Shown: positions 23,441 to 32,197 of the stretch, piece by piece
Layout: each line of letters begins with the position of its first letter
Numbering within the stretch: position 1 is the stretch's first letter
DNA from: Methanobacterium sp.
GTDB lineage: Archaea; Methanobacteriota; Methanobacteria; Methanobacteriales; Methanobacteriaceae
Assembly (NCBI GenBank): GCA_003151535.1
Contig: PLXT01000115.1
Span: forward strand, 18,555 to 82,554
DNA length: 64,000 nucleotides
Reading direction: 5' to 3'
Translations under genes and position numbers: made by a program
Notes under the pieces: model-generated
Told to the model about the DNA's origin: nothing
What the model saw: only the letters and a program-made list of their open reading frames with translations
Database searches by the model: none

Positions 23441-24240
23441 TTATTTATTTTTAAAAATTTCAAACCACCTTGTTTTTAATAAGGAAACATATATATCTGG
23501 TGAAAGCCCATATGGACCTATACTCCACATATCCTGAGCTTCTATCAATTCAGTAGTACGCTTAACGCCAAATGTTCCACCTATTGTGTATGTCTGACGT
23601 GTTACAGCAAAATCCAATGAATAAGCATAAGGTGCTGATCTGAAATCCGAAATCGCGCTTTCTATAATTTCTATTTTTGGAAAAATAGTATGATCACCTT
23701 GATAGTGTTTAATTCCTACCAATTCTCCTTTCTTCACAAAGCATCGATATTCACTCAGCATGTCTACTACTTCAGAAGTCATTACGATCATATCTTGATC
23801 CAAAGGCTTGTTATCATATGTAGTATTAAACAACTCCTTTCGTGAAGAAGCGTTTCTTATTACACCAGAAGGAAACCCCTTGAACTTAGAATGTGGTTTC
23901 ACAAAAACTGGAAGTGTAGTTTCTTTCTTAAACTCACTCAACGGCTTATACTCAAAACTTCTATGGACATAGCTTTCTAATTCTCTCGGAATATCTATTG
24001 GTGTTGGAACTTCAATCCCACAATTAGAAAGAAATCGAGATGTTTCTTCAACATATGCAATAACAATTGGTGGGTGACCTTCCGCATCTTTGTTTGTGGT
24101 ATTTCATCTATATTTTCTCCTTCAAAAAAGAATATGTCACTCCCTAATTGAGAAAACCCATAAAACGCAGTGGACATAATATCGCTAGGAAATTGCTTTC
24201 CATATGATGCTGTCTTTTCTTGTTGAATATAAACTCGCAT
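23441..24240 (-). pseudogene. ATP-grasp (R2K-type) protein, single frameshift
   Basis: The N-terminal part (from 24240) begins MRVYIQQEKTASYGKQFPSD and runs to GENIDEIP. A one-base shift near 24110 continues in a second frame (VIAYVEETSRFLSNCGIEVP) into VFVKPHSKFKGFPSGV, VGIKHYQGD and WSIGPYGLSPDIYV. Together these make an ATP-grasp ligase of the R2K type, about 265 residues. ATP-grasp enzymes join a carboxylate to an amine or thiol; substrate unknown. An assembly error would restore a working gene. Confidence 0.7.
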
Positions 24241-24278
24241 AACTACTCGCTTAAATGTTTTGGTAACTATATACTTAT

Positions 24279-24911
24279 TTACCCTTGAATAAATGTTTCA
24301 CCAATATACTTCGTGTACGCAGGTGGTATGCATTCTTTCAGTCCATTAAAATCCATCCAATCTATACCGTATGCTTGTATTGAATTTTTGACAGTCTTAG
24401 GCTGCATACCTAACTTAAACCTCTTCTCCCTACTTGCTTTACTTGCTGTCGTTACGAGTAATGGTAATTCTGAATGGTTGCAAATACTTGGTGCTGATAT
24501 TTTAAAATTGCACTCAAAGAATCTATGCCTTTGCGTTCTAAGCCCGAACATTGAGCCACAAAGCATTATTGGATTTATTAACTCTTTTTTTGCGCCTGCG
24601 ACATTTTCAATGCAAAAAGGTTTTTTCAACTTTATAAGCTCATCCCGTATTATGCTTATCAATTTTTCGTGATTTCCCTTATGCGCTGTCGGTGTTAAAT
24701 TGCTATATCCTTGACAAGGTGGTGATGCGTGTATGAAATCGAATAAATGACCATTCTCATGGAGATATTGTACAGCATCTGCCTGTATAAACGGGAAAGG
24801 ATATTTAGGCTGTGGATGTAAGTCAATTCCCAAAATATCAAATCCTGCTAAATTATAGCCCATACCCGCACCACCTTGACAGCAAAACAAATCTAAAAGT
24901 TTCATTTTCAT
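24279..24911 (-). CDS. DNA cytosine-5 methyltransferase (Dcm type)
   Basis: 210 residues, short for the family. Motif I is LLDLFCCQGGAGMGY, the catalytic Cys loop is ASPPCQGYS (about 63-71), motif VI is CIENVAGA, and motif VIII-like TQRHRFFE. The target-recognition region is small. No cognate endonuclease is adjacent, so it is an orphan enzyme that probably methylates phage DNA to evade restriction. Confidence 0.82.
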   Translation of the reverse strand: MKMKLLDLFCCQGGAGMGYNLAGFDILGIDLHPQPKYPFPFIQADAVQYLHENGHLFDFIHASPPCQGYSNLTPTAHKGNHEKLISIIRDELIKLKKPFCIENVAGAKKELINPIMLCGSMFGLRTQRHRFFECNFKISAPSICNHSELPLLVTTASKASREKRFKLGMQPKTVKNSIQAYGIDWMDFNGLKECIPPAYTKYIGETFIQG

Positions 24912-24961
24912 ATTTTATAATTTTACTTTTTAGGGTGAATAGGTATATAGTTACCAATGTT

Positions 24962-25723
24962 TTAACTCACAGCCGTTTGCAAATATACGCCTTTATTTTC
25001 ACGTATGAAAATTTTGTCCAGAGTTTTTAAAAGAATAATATTAATATTTGGCCCGTTATAACGATTCCCACCACTTACACTGCTTCTATAATTAATGAAG
25101 TGTTCACGACCAAATTCTAACCCAGTATTATGATAATATGTATGAGCTTCTCTATCGGTCTCAAAATTTTTTTCAACTAGGCTCTTTTCTTCTAGGTATC
25201 TTTTGTATATTAATAAAATTTTGGGTTGTTGGCTTCCAAAGCATGTCCTTATAATGTTTTCCATAGTATCCATAGAATCAGCTGGAAAACATGTAGAATA
25301 ACACGTCATAGTGTTAAGAGCCTTATCTTTAGCGCGATAATTTAAAACAACTACTTTAATACCGTGAATATAAACATATCCTATTTTCTTACAACTGTTA
25401 CGGCAATATAATGGGTTGTAATTATCACCCTTATTTTTACATAAATCATTGTACTCGTCAAAGGTTATATCCAAATCATATCGCTCCTTTAATCTTAAAA
25501 TAAAATGTTCTGCGTGTTGTTCGAATGTTTTTATGGGGTTACCATCTTTTGTTAAATGTACCCTATCATATTTTATACGTGGATTTTTAATGTTTATGAT
25601 CATACTATTTAAGACCTTAATTTTTCTCAAAAGACTACGATTTTTGGAATTATCCCCAAACTTAGTATTTAGATATGCTATCCTTTTTTCCAGTTCTGGT
25701 ATCGTTATAGGTGTATGAGACAT
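24962..25723 (-). CDS. hypothetical protein, 253 aa
   Basis: The N-terminal 60 residues are a basic helical region (LEKRIAYLNTKFGDNSKN). The middle reads HAEHFILRLKERYDLDITF, then IGYVYIHGIKVVVLNYRAK. That strand-turn-strand element resembles compact proteins of the RelE-like or small-nuclease kind, but I am not sure. The C-terminus holds NYRSSVSGGNRYNG. A good promoter lies upstream. Confidence 0.5.
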   Translation of the reverse strand: MSHTPITIPELEKRIAYLNTKFGDNSKNRSLLRKIKVLNSMIINIKNPRIKYDRVHLTKDGNPIKTFEQHAEHFILRLKERYDLDITFDEYNDLCKNKGDNYNPLYCRNSCKKIGYVYIHGIKVVVLNYRAKDKALNTMTCYSTCFPADSMDTMENIIRTCFGSQQPKILLIYKRYLEEKSLVEKNFETDREAHTYYHNTGLEFGREHFINYRSSVSGGNRYNGPNINIILLKTLDKIFIRENKGVYLQTAVS

Positions 25724-25739
25724 AAATTATTTATGTTTA

Positions 25740-25771
25740 CAAATATACACAATTTATTATAAACCTCCAAA
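25740..25771 (-). promoter_or_regulatory. Bacteroidota-type promoter
   Basis: TTTG, 20 bases, TATATTTG on the minus strand, ending 16 bases before the ATG at 25723. One of the best matches in the window. Confidence 0.7.
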
Positions 25772-25984
25772 ATTATTTTCTGGTAACATATCTGTATTAA
25801 TACCATTACTAACGTTCCTATACACCTCAAATCTAATCTGAACATTAATAGTATGCTTAATAAGATTATCACTTAAAAAAGAAAGCGCATGCTGATGTTT
25901 TTGGTGTAACACAACTCGCTGATATATTGGTTTCTCAAAATTAAATAATATAAATGTTTCGATTTGAGCATGAATATTTTTCAT
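25757..25984 (-). CDS. tetrapeptide-type small protein (diverged)
   Basis: 75 residues beginning MKNIHAQIETFIL, which reads as KNIH AQIE TFIL, with I at the third place of each unit. The repeat weakens after residue 25 and returns as IRFE VYRN VSNG INTD. Last of the tandem block (25.76-26.98 kb). Function unknown. Confidence 0.55.
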   Translation of the reverse strand: MKNIHAQIETFILFNFEKPIYQRVVLHQKHQHALSFLSDNLIKHTINVQIRFEVYRNVSNGINTDMLPENNFGGL

Positions 25985-25987
25985 ACA

Positions 25988-26161
25988 TTAAATATTATCT
26001 ACTATATTATTTTCGATTTCACTACCAGTATTAGCCCATATTTCAATTTGTATTTCACTAAAAATGGTATCCCACAGAGTAATATGAAAATCACTTCCTA
26101 CTAGATTGGTTGGATATAATTTTTCAGTATAAGATATAATTTGATTTCTAATATTTTTCAT
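25988..26161 (-). CDS. tetrapeptide-type small protein, 57 aa
   Basis: MKNIRNQIISYTEKLYP opens with KNIR NQII, and the C-terminus reads SEIE NNIV DNI. It ends four bases before the next family start. Size and opening match the paralogs. Function unknown. Confidence 0.55.
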   Translation of the reverse strand: MKNIRNQIISYTEKLYPTNLVGSDFHITLWDTIFSEIQIEIWANTGSEIENNIVDNI

Positions 26162-26252
26162 ACATTAAATGATTAGATGTTCCTAATATAAGGATATTAA
26201 TATTATTAGAAATACTCTCCTTATACTTAACATTTACTGAAAATCGTTTCAT
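26148..26252 (-). CDS. doubtful 34-aa ORF in tetrapeptide block
   Basis: MKRFSVNVKYKESISNNINI and on to LMYEKY. It overlaps both neighbours (24 bases upstream, 14 downstream). The middle follows the four-residue rhythm (NNIN). It could be a remnant of a longer member rather than a working gene. Confidence 0.3.
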   Translation of the reverse strand: MKRFSVNVKYKESISNNINILILGTSNHLMYEKY

Positions 26253-26403
26253 AAATATTTACTTCAATAGTTTCATGAATGTTACTAGTACTAATAAAAA
26301 TAGAATACCAAACGTCAACTTCAACTTGTTTCCAAGGGCTATTTATAAGATATTTATATGCAAGACTGAATTGACTCGCCGCATTAGCATGAATAATTAT
26401 CAT
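26227..26403 (-). CDS. tetrapeptide-type small protein, 58 aa
   Basis: MIIIHANAASQFSLAYKYLI then VEVD VWYS IFIS, and at the end SNIH ETIE VNIY ETIF. It has complete start and stop and lies in line with the other paralogs. Function unknown. Confidence 0.5.
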   Translation of the reverse strand: MIIIHANAASQFSLAYKYLINSPWKQVEVDVWYSIFISTSNIHETIEVNIYETIFSKC

Positions 26404-26407
26404 AGAC

Positions 26408-26590
26408 TTAATGTAATATATTATTATATAAGTTGTCTTCTATCTCATTAGTGATATTACTATTTATAATGTCTGGTATTTCGCCAATAATGGTCTCCCA
26501 CATAGTTCCAAAAATATTCGTTATTATTATGTTCTTTTTGTATATATTATCCTCAATATAGAGCCCAATATCATATCTACTATTTTCCAT
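26408..26590 (-). CDS. tetrapeptide-type small protein, 60 aa
   Basis: It begins MENSRYDIGLYIEDNIYKK. The end reads SNIT NEIE DNLY NNIL. Hydrophobic residues fall every fourth place over much of the length. Intergenic spacing to the next paralog is four bases. Function unknown. Confidence 0.55.
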   Translation of the reverse strand: MENSRYDIGLYIEDNIYKKNIIITNIFGTMWETIIGEIPDIINSNITNEIEDNLYNNILH

Positions 26591-26595
26591 AATCT

Positions 26596-26784
26596 TTAGT
26601 GTTTGTATTTTATTTTAAAAAAAAGATTAAGCCGTAGTCTGTCAAATATATTATCACGGATTATAGTGTTTATGTCTACTCTAATTTCATTATCCAAATT
26701 ATATATAATATAATTTTTAACGTTAGCATTCATGATATCTGTTGATGTAGCCCATACCCAAATAATACCGTTAAGATTTTTCAT
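26596..26784 (-). CDS. tetrapeptide-type small protein, 62 aa
   Basis: The start is placed at MKNLNGIIWVWA, in agreement with the family opening, and avoids a long overlap from an upstream ATG. The middle reads DNEI RVDI NTII RDNI, then a basic tail (FFKIKYKH). It overlaps the upstream paralog by 14 bases. Confidence 0.55.
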   Translation of the reverse strand: MKNLNGIIWVWATSTDIMNANVKNYIIYNLDNEIRVDINTIIRDNIFDRLRLNLFFKIKYKH

Positions 26785-26983
26785 AAACCATTTTATGCGA
26801 AATATTTGCATTAATAGTTCGACGAATAGAAGAAGGGTTTTCAATTAAAGAGGTGTCATAAATAATGCTTGTGAGTGCATCAATTCTACAATACCATTCA
26901 CTGAATGCACCGTATACAATATCATAATAAATTGGTCCTTTAATTTCAGTATATATCCTTATTTTATTAGCGATGTTAACCAT
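26771..26983 (-). CDS. tetrapeptide-type small protein, 70 aa
   Basis: The first gene of the block. MVNIANKIRIYTEIKGPIYY keeps the M-x-N-I opening. The repeat is recognisable only at the ends (RRTI NANI SHKM). A promoter-like box lies 29 bases upstream. Function unknown. Confidence 0.55.
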   Translation of the reverse strand: MVNIANKIRIYTEIKGPIYYDIVYGAFSEWYCRIDALTSIIYDTSLIENPSSIRRTINANISHKMVYEKS

Positions 26984-27011
26984 TATAGTTATATTAAAAA
27001 TTATTTGAATA

Positions 27012-27019
27012 CAAATATA
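27012..27019 (-). promoter_or_regulatory. promoter-like minus-7 box
   Basis: TATATTTG on the minus strand, 29 bases before the ATG at 26983, heading the tandem tetrapeptide block. No TTG at the usual distance. Confidence 0.45.
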
Positions 27020-27032
27020 CGGTGTTTTTAGC

Positions 27033-28637
27033 TTAGGATGCTAATTTTTTCAAGGCTTTATTTAGCTCTCCATGTGACAAACCTTGTGAAGTTTTGATTT
27101 GTATAAATTCTTCTGGGAAATACTCGTAATCATCATAAGCGTTATCATCCAGAATAACGAAGTTTCGTGGCCTGCCATTCCTTTCAAACCATGTGTTGAT
27201 TTGCTCAGCTCTCAATTTTTTATCAATATTTATAGTTTTACCCATAATATTACCTGTAACACCAGCATCGCGTAATAAGGTTTTTAGTTCCTTGAACTTC
27301 ATTTGATTTTTGCAATCAGATATAATTACAATACTAGCCTTGGTGCGATCTGTGAGTTGATTCAAATTGTTTATACAATCTTTATCCCAGCCATAGTTGC
27401 AATCATGATGTCCATTACTAGCATTTCGAATGTCCGTTATAAGAACACCATGAATATCCAAAAATATAATGCTTTTTTGTGAATCTAATAGCTCATGATC
27501 TTTATGCTCGTAATCAAACTCTTTCAGTATTGTTTTTATTGAATTCAATATGCCACCCAGTTTATCATCTGAATTCACAATGTTCCAAGGAATATCCTCA
27601 TGATGGGTTTCCTTTAAAAGCCTATCAATATATGGTGTAAGCTTATCCCAGTTTTCCAAAATATCTCCATCATTTTTGGAGAACTTCCAGTATCTTAACG
27701 GATCTCTCTTCCTTAATTCAAATCTAACCTTTTGTTTGGCTTTATCGATATCCAGCCACATCTTAACGAGAAGAATGCCATTCTTTAATAGATTCCTTTC
27801 CCAATCACATACACTACCCATAAACGCCTCATATTGCTCTGTATCACAATAGCCCATAGCTGGTTCAATAACACCACGATTATACCATGATCTATCAAAG
27901 AAGACTAATTCACCTTCTTTGGGTAATGCTTTCTCGTATCTCATGAACCAATTCTTCTTTTCCTCTGGAGTGGGTACACCAAACGTTTCAACACGATAAT
28001 GCTTGGGATTTAAGAATTCAGTAACGCTTTGAATATTACTACCCTTACCTGCAGCATCACGACCTTCAAATATTACCAACACCTTTTTATTAGTCTTTAC
28101 TACCCACTCTTGAAGCTTTAATAGCTCAATTTGGAGGTAATACTTTTCTTTTAAAAACTTATTGTAGGTTATCTTATCTGTGTCATCATTAACACTATTG
28201 ATAATTTCGTACTTTTTATCGGTCTTTATCCTTTCCTTGTACTTTTCAACAATACTCTTAATATTGCTTCGGACCTCTAATAGATAATGAGTAACGGCCT
28301 TTTCTTGGTCATGGCCGTTAAAAAGCTTTTTAAGGAGCTTTATAAGCCCCAATTCTTTTAGAAGGCTTTCATCGTATTCTGCTTTAAGATCTAATATAGC
28401 CTTCCTTAACGCCTCTGGCGAGGGTTTATCGTACTTGAAGTGGACGAGGGAATCAATTAGCTTATTAGCGAAGAAATTTAGCTTATATTTATACTTGACA
28501 GTGTAGCGCAGATTAATCAGCAGATCTTTAACGTTTTCAACTACATCATCCAGTATTGTATCCTTCTGAGTAAAGTAGTTTTCGTTTAATAATCTTCTTC
28601 TTAGTTTCTGAGCCAATAAGCCTTTGATAGAATTCAT
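27033..28637 (-). CDS. ppk2: polyphosphate kinase 2 fused to a HAD domain
   Basis: 534 residues. After about 180 helical residues comes a PPK2 domain: Walker A GRDAAGKGS (192-200), Walker B FFDRSWYNRG (246-255), and lid residues RKRDPLRYWKFS (309-320). PPK2 enzymes move phosphate between polyphosphate and nucleotides. Residues 388-534 form a HAD-like domain of the kind seen in RNA-repair proteins. Its motif I reads FLDIHGV, so the usual second Asp is His (H396). The fusion may adjust nucleotide or polyphosphate levels during infection; the HAD role is uncertain. Confidence 0.85.
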   Translation of the reverse strand: MNSIKGLLAQKLRRRLLNENYFTQKDTILDDVVENVKDLLINLRYTVKYKYKLNFFANKLIDSLVHFKYDKPSPEALRKAILDLKAEYDESLLKELGLIKLLKKLFNGHDQEKAVTHYLLEVRSNIKSIVEKYKERIKTDKKYEIINSVNDDTDKITYNKFLKEKYYLQIELLKLQEWVVKTNKKVLVIFEGRDAAGKGSNIQSVTEFLNPKHYRVETFGVPTPEEKKNWFMRYEKALPKEGELVFFDRSWYNRGVIEPAMGYCDTEQYEAFMGSVCDWERNLLKNGILLVKMWLDIDKAKQKVRFELRKRDPLRYWKFSKNDGDILENWDKLTPYIDRLLKETHHEDIPWNIVNSDDKLGGILNSIKTILKEFDYEHKDHELLDSQKSIIFLDIHGVLITDIRNASNGHHDCNYGWDKDCINNLNQLTDRTKASIVIISDCKNQMKFKELKTLLRDAGVTGNIMGKTINIDKKLRAEQINTWFERNGRPRNFVILDDNAYDDYEYFPEEFIQIKTSQGLSHGELNKALKKLAS

Positions 28638-28676
28638 GTATATAAATATTAAGAATTCTATTCAAAATAACCTATT

Positions 28677-28928
28677 TCAATCATTTTTAAACTTTTTGAA
28701 TTTATAATCAACCCATAGCTCAACTTCGGCAAACAAATCAGGATGATTTATTTTAAACTCTGTATAGATTTTTTCGTTCTCAATATCTTCAGGGCTATCG
28801 GCTTTGGTGTGAACATAAATGTAGTAGTTATAGGTGATATAATCACCGATATCGGTGATTATATCTTTATCTCCATCTACAGCCATTTGAATGGCTTCTT
28901 TTAATTGTGCTGGTGATTTTATATTCAT
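28677..28928 (-). CDS. hypothetical protein, 83 aa
   Basis: MNIKSPAQLKEAIQMAVDGD is followed by beta strands (IGDYITYNYYIYVHTKAD) and an acidic helix. It starts two bases after the upstream gene ends. No family recognised. Confidence 0.55.
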   Translation of the reverse strand: MNIKSPAQLKEAIQMAVDGDKDIITDIGDYITYNYYIYVHTKADSPEDIENEKIYTEFKINHPDLFAEVELWVDYKFKKFKND

Positions 28929-28930
28929 AA

Positions 28931-29440
28931 TTACTCGTACAATCCGTAACCAAATGAACTATTTAAATTTGGGTTCCACCATCCATTGATGGCTGGAATG
29001 TCTTTTACTTCTGATTTCTTGAAGGATGCTTCTTCCAATTCTAAATCTGGTAAAGACAGCTTAACGAATTTAAGCCACAAGTCTATGAAATGGGTTACTC
29101 CATCTACTGGTGCGTTTTCACCTTCTTCGAATGCGGTTAAATCAAATCCTTCCCACACATCAATACCATGCGCTTTTAGTATTTCTTCCGCCAATTTGGA
29201 AATTTCACTATCTTGATATTTAACTGCGATTTTCCTAGCTTCGAACTCTGGATGATTCCAATGTAACTCAAGCCCAGTGTAATCTTCACCACCGTTAAAC
29301 GAAAGACCTGTTAACTTACAAGAATCTTTATAAGCTTGTTGAATCTCTTCAACAGTCTTATTACTTTCATATACGAATACCTCGTAGTGATTATGACCAT
29401 CTTCAGACCAATCCCCAATGGTTAACTTTAACTTATTCAT
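28931..29440 (-). CDS. hypothetical protein, 169 aa
   Basis: MNKLKLTIGDWSEDGHNHYE is followed by alternating strands and helices. A characteristic piece is VTHFIDLWLKFVKLSLPDLE. The C-terminus has WWNPNLNSSFGYGLYE. A widespread-looking phage protein, but I cannot name the family. Confidence 0.6.
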   Translation of the reverse strand: MNKLKLTIGDWSEDGHNHYEVFVYESNKTVEEIQQAYKDSCKLTGLSFNGGEDYTGLELHWNHPEFEARKIAVKYQDSEISKLAEEILKAHGIDVWEGFDLTAFEEGENAPVDGVTHFIDLWLKFVKLSLPDLELEEASFKKSEVKDIPAINGWWNPNLNSSFGYGLYE

Positions 29441-29855
29441 GCGTAGATTTTTGTTTATACTCTCTTTGTAAAATATTTTCTCTTGTGAACTTGCAATACA
29501 TATAGGACATATAACGGATAATTCGATTAAGAATGTCTTGATCTTCTTGCAAGCTACGTTTTGCTCTTTCTAGCATATCACGGTATATCAATCCGCTCAA
29601 ATATCTTTTATTTTTTTCATCCAAACATTTAATTACTAATAATTTATTATGTAGTGTTTTAATTAAATTGTCAGATTTACCAAAATATTTATATCTATCT
29701 ACTTTGAGCAAATATTCAACAATAGCATTGGCCCCTTTGTATTTTCGGTCAAGAAAAGAGTCTCTCCATTTCCTGAATGAATTACTTGTTGGATCACTTG
29801 CATTTATTAAATGTTCTTCAAAGAATTCATGCAGTGTTCTGATGTTCCAATTCAT
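29433..29855 (-). CDS. hypothetical protein, 140 aa
   Basis: The start is placed at MNWNIRTLHEFFEEHLINAS. The longer frame to 30011 would overlap the upstream gene by 140 bases and adds an unlikely sequence. Mostly helical, basic C-terminus. No family recognised. Confidence 0.55.
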   Translation of the reverse strand: MNWNIRTLHEFFEEHLINASDPTSNSFRKWRDSFLDRKYKGANAIVEYLLKVDRYKYFGKSDNLIKTLHNKLLVIKCLDEKNKRYLSGLIYRDMLERAKRSLQEDQDILNRIIRYMSYMYCKFTRENILQREYKQKSTHE

Positions 29856-29871
29856 AGTTATACTTTTAAAC

Positions 29872-30615
29872 CTACCAAATAAACAATGGGAACAACCAAA
29901 AATCTGGCACATAATATGGATCATAATATGATTCATACGTGATATATTCCTCAACCTCAACTTCGTCGGTGTCATTGCCGATTGTTGTTTGCAACAGTTT
30001 CTCTCTCTCAACTTCTTTTTTAAGAAGTTCTACCATTAGCTTGCTACCTTGCTCTATGATATCCAAAAGTGTGGATTCGCCCAATTGTTCTGGGGTAATA
30101 GCTGTATTGACAATATTATCAATTTCACTCCAAATATTGTCTGACAATAACTCGACCTGCCAACCAGTTGAGGCAGTGTCAAACCTATTTTCGTTGACAA
30201 AGGACATGAAAACAATTTCATGGGGATTTAATTTCTTGAATAGACCAACCGCTATTCTAACATCATCAAATCTTGGGTTAACCTTGAATTGATCCCAGTC
30301 AGAATCCGTGTTGAAATCATAATACTTGGCAAATGCAAATTCACCAGCTTCCAGATCAACAAAGGAGAAAACATCAAATACTTTCAGATACTCAGTATAT
30401 CTGTCCATAAAGTTATTGAAAGTGTTCACACCTTTTGTGGTTTCAACATAACGGCCAGCAGTTATCTGAATATAGCCTTTAGAAAGAAGGTCAATAAATA
30501 GGGGCTCTAACATCGCATCCGCACCATTAAAAATTGTTGCAAAGACACGATGATTGATAATTAATTCGTTTAGAATTATGATAGACTTAAACGATTTGAT
30601 ATCATTTGGGCTCAT
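29872..30615 (-). CDS. hypothetical protein, 247 aa
   Basis: An acidic protein with a helical core (MLEPLFIDLLSKGYIQI and later LLDIIEQGSKLMVELLKKEV) and an aromatic end (YDPYYVPDFWLFPLFIW). It lies just beyond the terminator of the pspA operon. No family recognised. The aromatic C-terminus could contact membranes (inference). Confidence 0.55.
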   Translation of the reverse strand: MSPNDIKSFKSIIILNELIINHRVFATIFNGADAMLEPLFIDLLSKGYIQITAGRYVETTKGVNTFNNFMDRYTEYLKVFDVFSFVDLEAGEFAFAKYYDFNTDSDWDQFKVNPRFDDVRIAVGLFKKLNPHEIVFMSFVNENRFDTASTGWQVELLSDNIWSEIDNIVNTAITPEQLGESTLLDIIEQGSKLMVELLKKEVEREKLLQTTIGNDTDEVEVEEYITYESYYDPYYVPDFWLFPLFIW

Positions 30616-30628
30616 GAGTGTAGTTTAT

Positions 30629-30662
30629 AAAAACAATTACGAAGCATTTCTACTTCGTAATT
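30629..30662 (-). terminator. Rho-independent terminator after pspA
   Basis: A ten-base perfect stem (AATTACGAAG with CTTCGTAATT, eight-base loop) is followed on the minus strand by GTTTTTAT. It sits right after the pspA stop and closes the lipoprotein-pspA operon. Confidence 0.8.
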
Positions 30663-30677
30663 GCTAAGGTTAAAAAA

Positions 30678-31376
30678 TTACTTTGTGCGTTGTCTTTTCA
30701 ATTCTTCCAAGGCAGACGTGGGAGAATCAGTGGTCAGGACTTTATCGATTTGCTCTTGGGTAGATAACGTTGAATTATCCACTTCAGCATAAGCTTGCGC
30801 TCTAAACTCAGTTGCTGATACTTTTTCTTTCATACGTGCCATTGTTTGGACAAGGCCATCGGTATCCACGGAAGACATGGCTTTATTGATCTTTTCAGAT
30901 GCGTCAGCCGTTTTTTGCTGTGATCTAATGAGTTCAACATCATTTTTGGTCTTGTTAATGTTGTCTCGCAGTGATGTCAATTTTTGATCCATCACTTTCA
31001 GGGCGGCATCTTCACGATCAGCGTTACCACCAGCTTGATCAGCTTGGGCTTGAAAGTCTTTGTTGTACTGTGCTGATTGTGCAGCCAGATTGTTCAAATT
31101 CGCTTTGGTGATTGGATCGGTTTCGGCTTCAGCCTTATCCAAAAGTGTGTAGGTTTTACCCTTCCATTTTTCCGCTTGGTCCAAGTTGCTTTTTTGATCA
31201 GCCCTGTGACCCAAGGCAATTGCCTTAATTTCTGCTTCTGATTCAATACCCTTCTGAAGTTGTTCATTCAACTCCCTTAAAATCTGTTGGGACATTTCAA
31301 CTGGATCTTCCAGCTTATCAACTACTGTGTTTGCTTTAGCAGCGCCCACTCTGAATAATCTATCTAATATACTCAT
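30678..31376 (-). CDS. pspA: PspA/IM30-family protein
   Basis: 232 residues, nearly all helical, beginning MSILDRLFRVGAAKANTVVD, then EDPVEMSQQILRELNEQLQK, typical of PspA. Long coiled coils follow (about 80-170). PspA-type proteins are ESCRT-III-like and bind and stabilise damaged membranes. The neighbouring upstream gene encodes a lipoprotein with a Gly/Ser tail. In phage it may protect the host envelope until lysis, or block a membrane-acting defence (inference). Confidence 0.85.
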   Translation of the reverse strand: MSILDRLFRVGAAKANTVVDKLEDPVEMSQQILRELNEQLQKGIESEAEIKAIALGHRADQKSNLDQAEKWKGKTYTLLDKAEAETDPITKANLNNLAAQSAQYNKDFQAQADQAGGNADREDAALKVMDQKLTSLRDNINKTKNDVELIRSQQKTADASEKINKAMSSVDTDGLVQTMARMKEKVSATEFRAQAYAEVDNSTLSTQEQIDKVLTTDSPTSALEELKRQRTK

Positions 31377-31399
31377 AATACTTTTTTAATGTTATTTAA

Positions 31400-32170
31400 T
31401 TAACGTCTACGTCCACCGCCGCCACCGAAACTGCTTCTACTACCTCCGAAACTACTCCTGCTGCTGCCTCCGAAACTGCTTCCACTAGAGCTAGACGTAT
31501 GGCTTGAACCAAATCCGCCACTTCTAACTGGCGCAGATGAATTTCTTGATTCAAAGGATCTTTGACTTGTAGTTGGGCTTGATAATGAGCTTCTGGATGG
31601 CGCTGAATTTACACTACGAGATTGGCTAGATCTTCCTGATGGGCTGTAGCTTCGTCTTACGATTGTAGTCTGGTGGTAAGATGATGGGTAATAACCGTAG
31701 TGATATAAAGGGGTATAGTAATGATGTGGGGCTAAGAGGTAAGACATCATTAAATAGTCTCCCACACTAAAATGAGATTGGTAACTATAATCATTACCAC
31801 AATAGGTCTGATTACCGTTAATGCTTAGAGTATTGCTTTGTTGATTAATATTCATAGTAGCTACAACTGCTGACTGTGTGCTGGAATAATCATCGACCAC
31901 TTGTAGTGTACCATTTTGCTGTTCAACGACTTTTACGTAATCTACCTTACCATCGTTATTTAGGTCCAAGTTGTTAATGCTGTTGTTTGGTGCATTAAGA
32001 GCTTGCTCAAGACTTTGTGGGTCTTTGGTAGTCTTTAATAGTTGCGCAAAATTGCTAACATTAAACCCTTGTACATTGCTGGGGGTTACGTCAATATTGA
32101 CATCGTTTTGCTGTGGTTGAGAACAGCCTACTGTCAATAAAAATAGTAATGGAATAATAAATTTTTTCAT
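31400..32170 (-). CDS. lipoprotein with Ser/Gly-rich tail, EF-hand-like loop
   Basis: 256 residues. The lipoprotein signal MKKFIIPLLFLLTVGC is followed by a loop DLNNDGKVDYVKV that resembles a calcium-binding EF-hand. An aromatic segment (YLLAPHHYYTPLYHYGY) comes next, then a long Ser/Arg/Gly tail ending SFGGGGGRRR. The layout recalls YgiB/DUF1190-like proteins that accompany PspA relatives. Operon with pspA, own promoter. Confidence 0.7.
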   Translation of the reverse strand: MKKFIIPLLFLLTVGCSQPQQNDVNIDVTPSNVQGFNVSNFAQLLKTTKDPQSLEQALNAPNNSINNLDLNNDGKVDYVKVVEQQNGTLQVVDDYSSTQSAVVATMNINQQSNTLSINGNQTYCGNDYSYQSHFSVGDYLMMSYLLAPHHYYTPLYHYGYYPSSYHQTTIVRRSYSPSGRSSQSRSVNSAPSRSSLSSPTTSQRSFESRNSSAPVRSGGFGSSHTSSSSGSSFGGSSRSSFGGSRSSFGGGGGRRR

Positions 32171-32197
32171 GTTGTATGTGTTTGTTTTGTTAGACTA

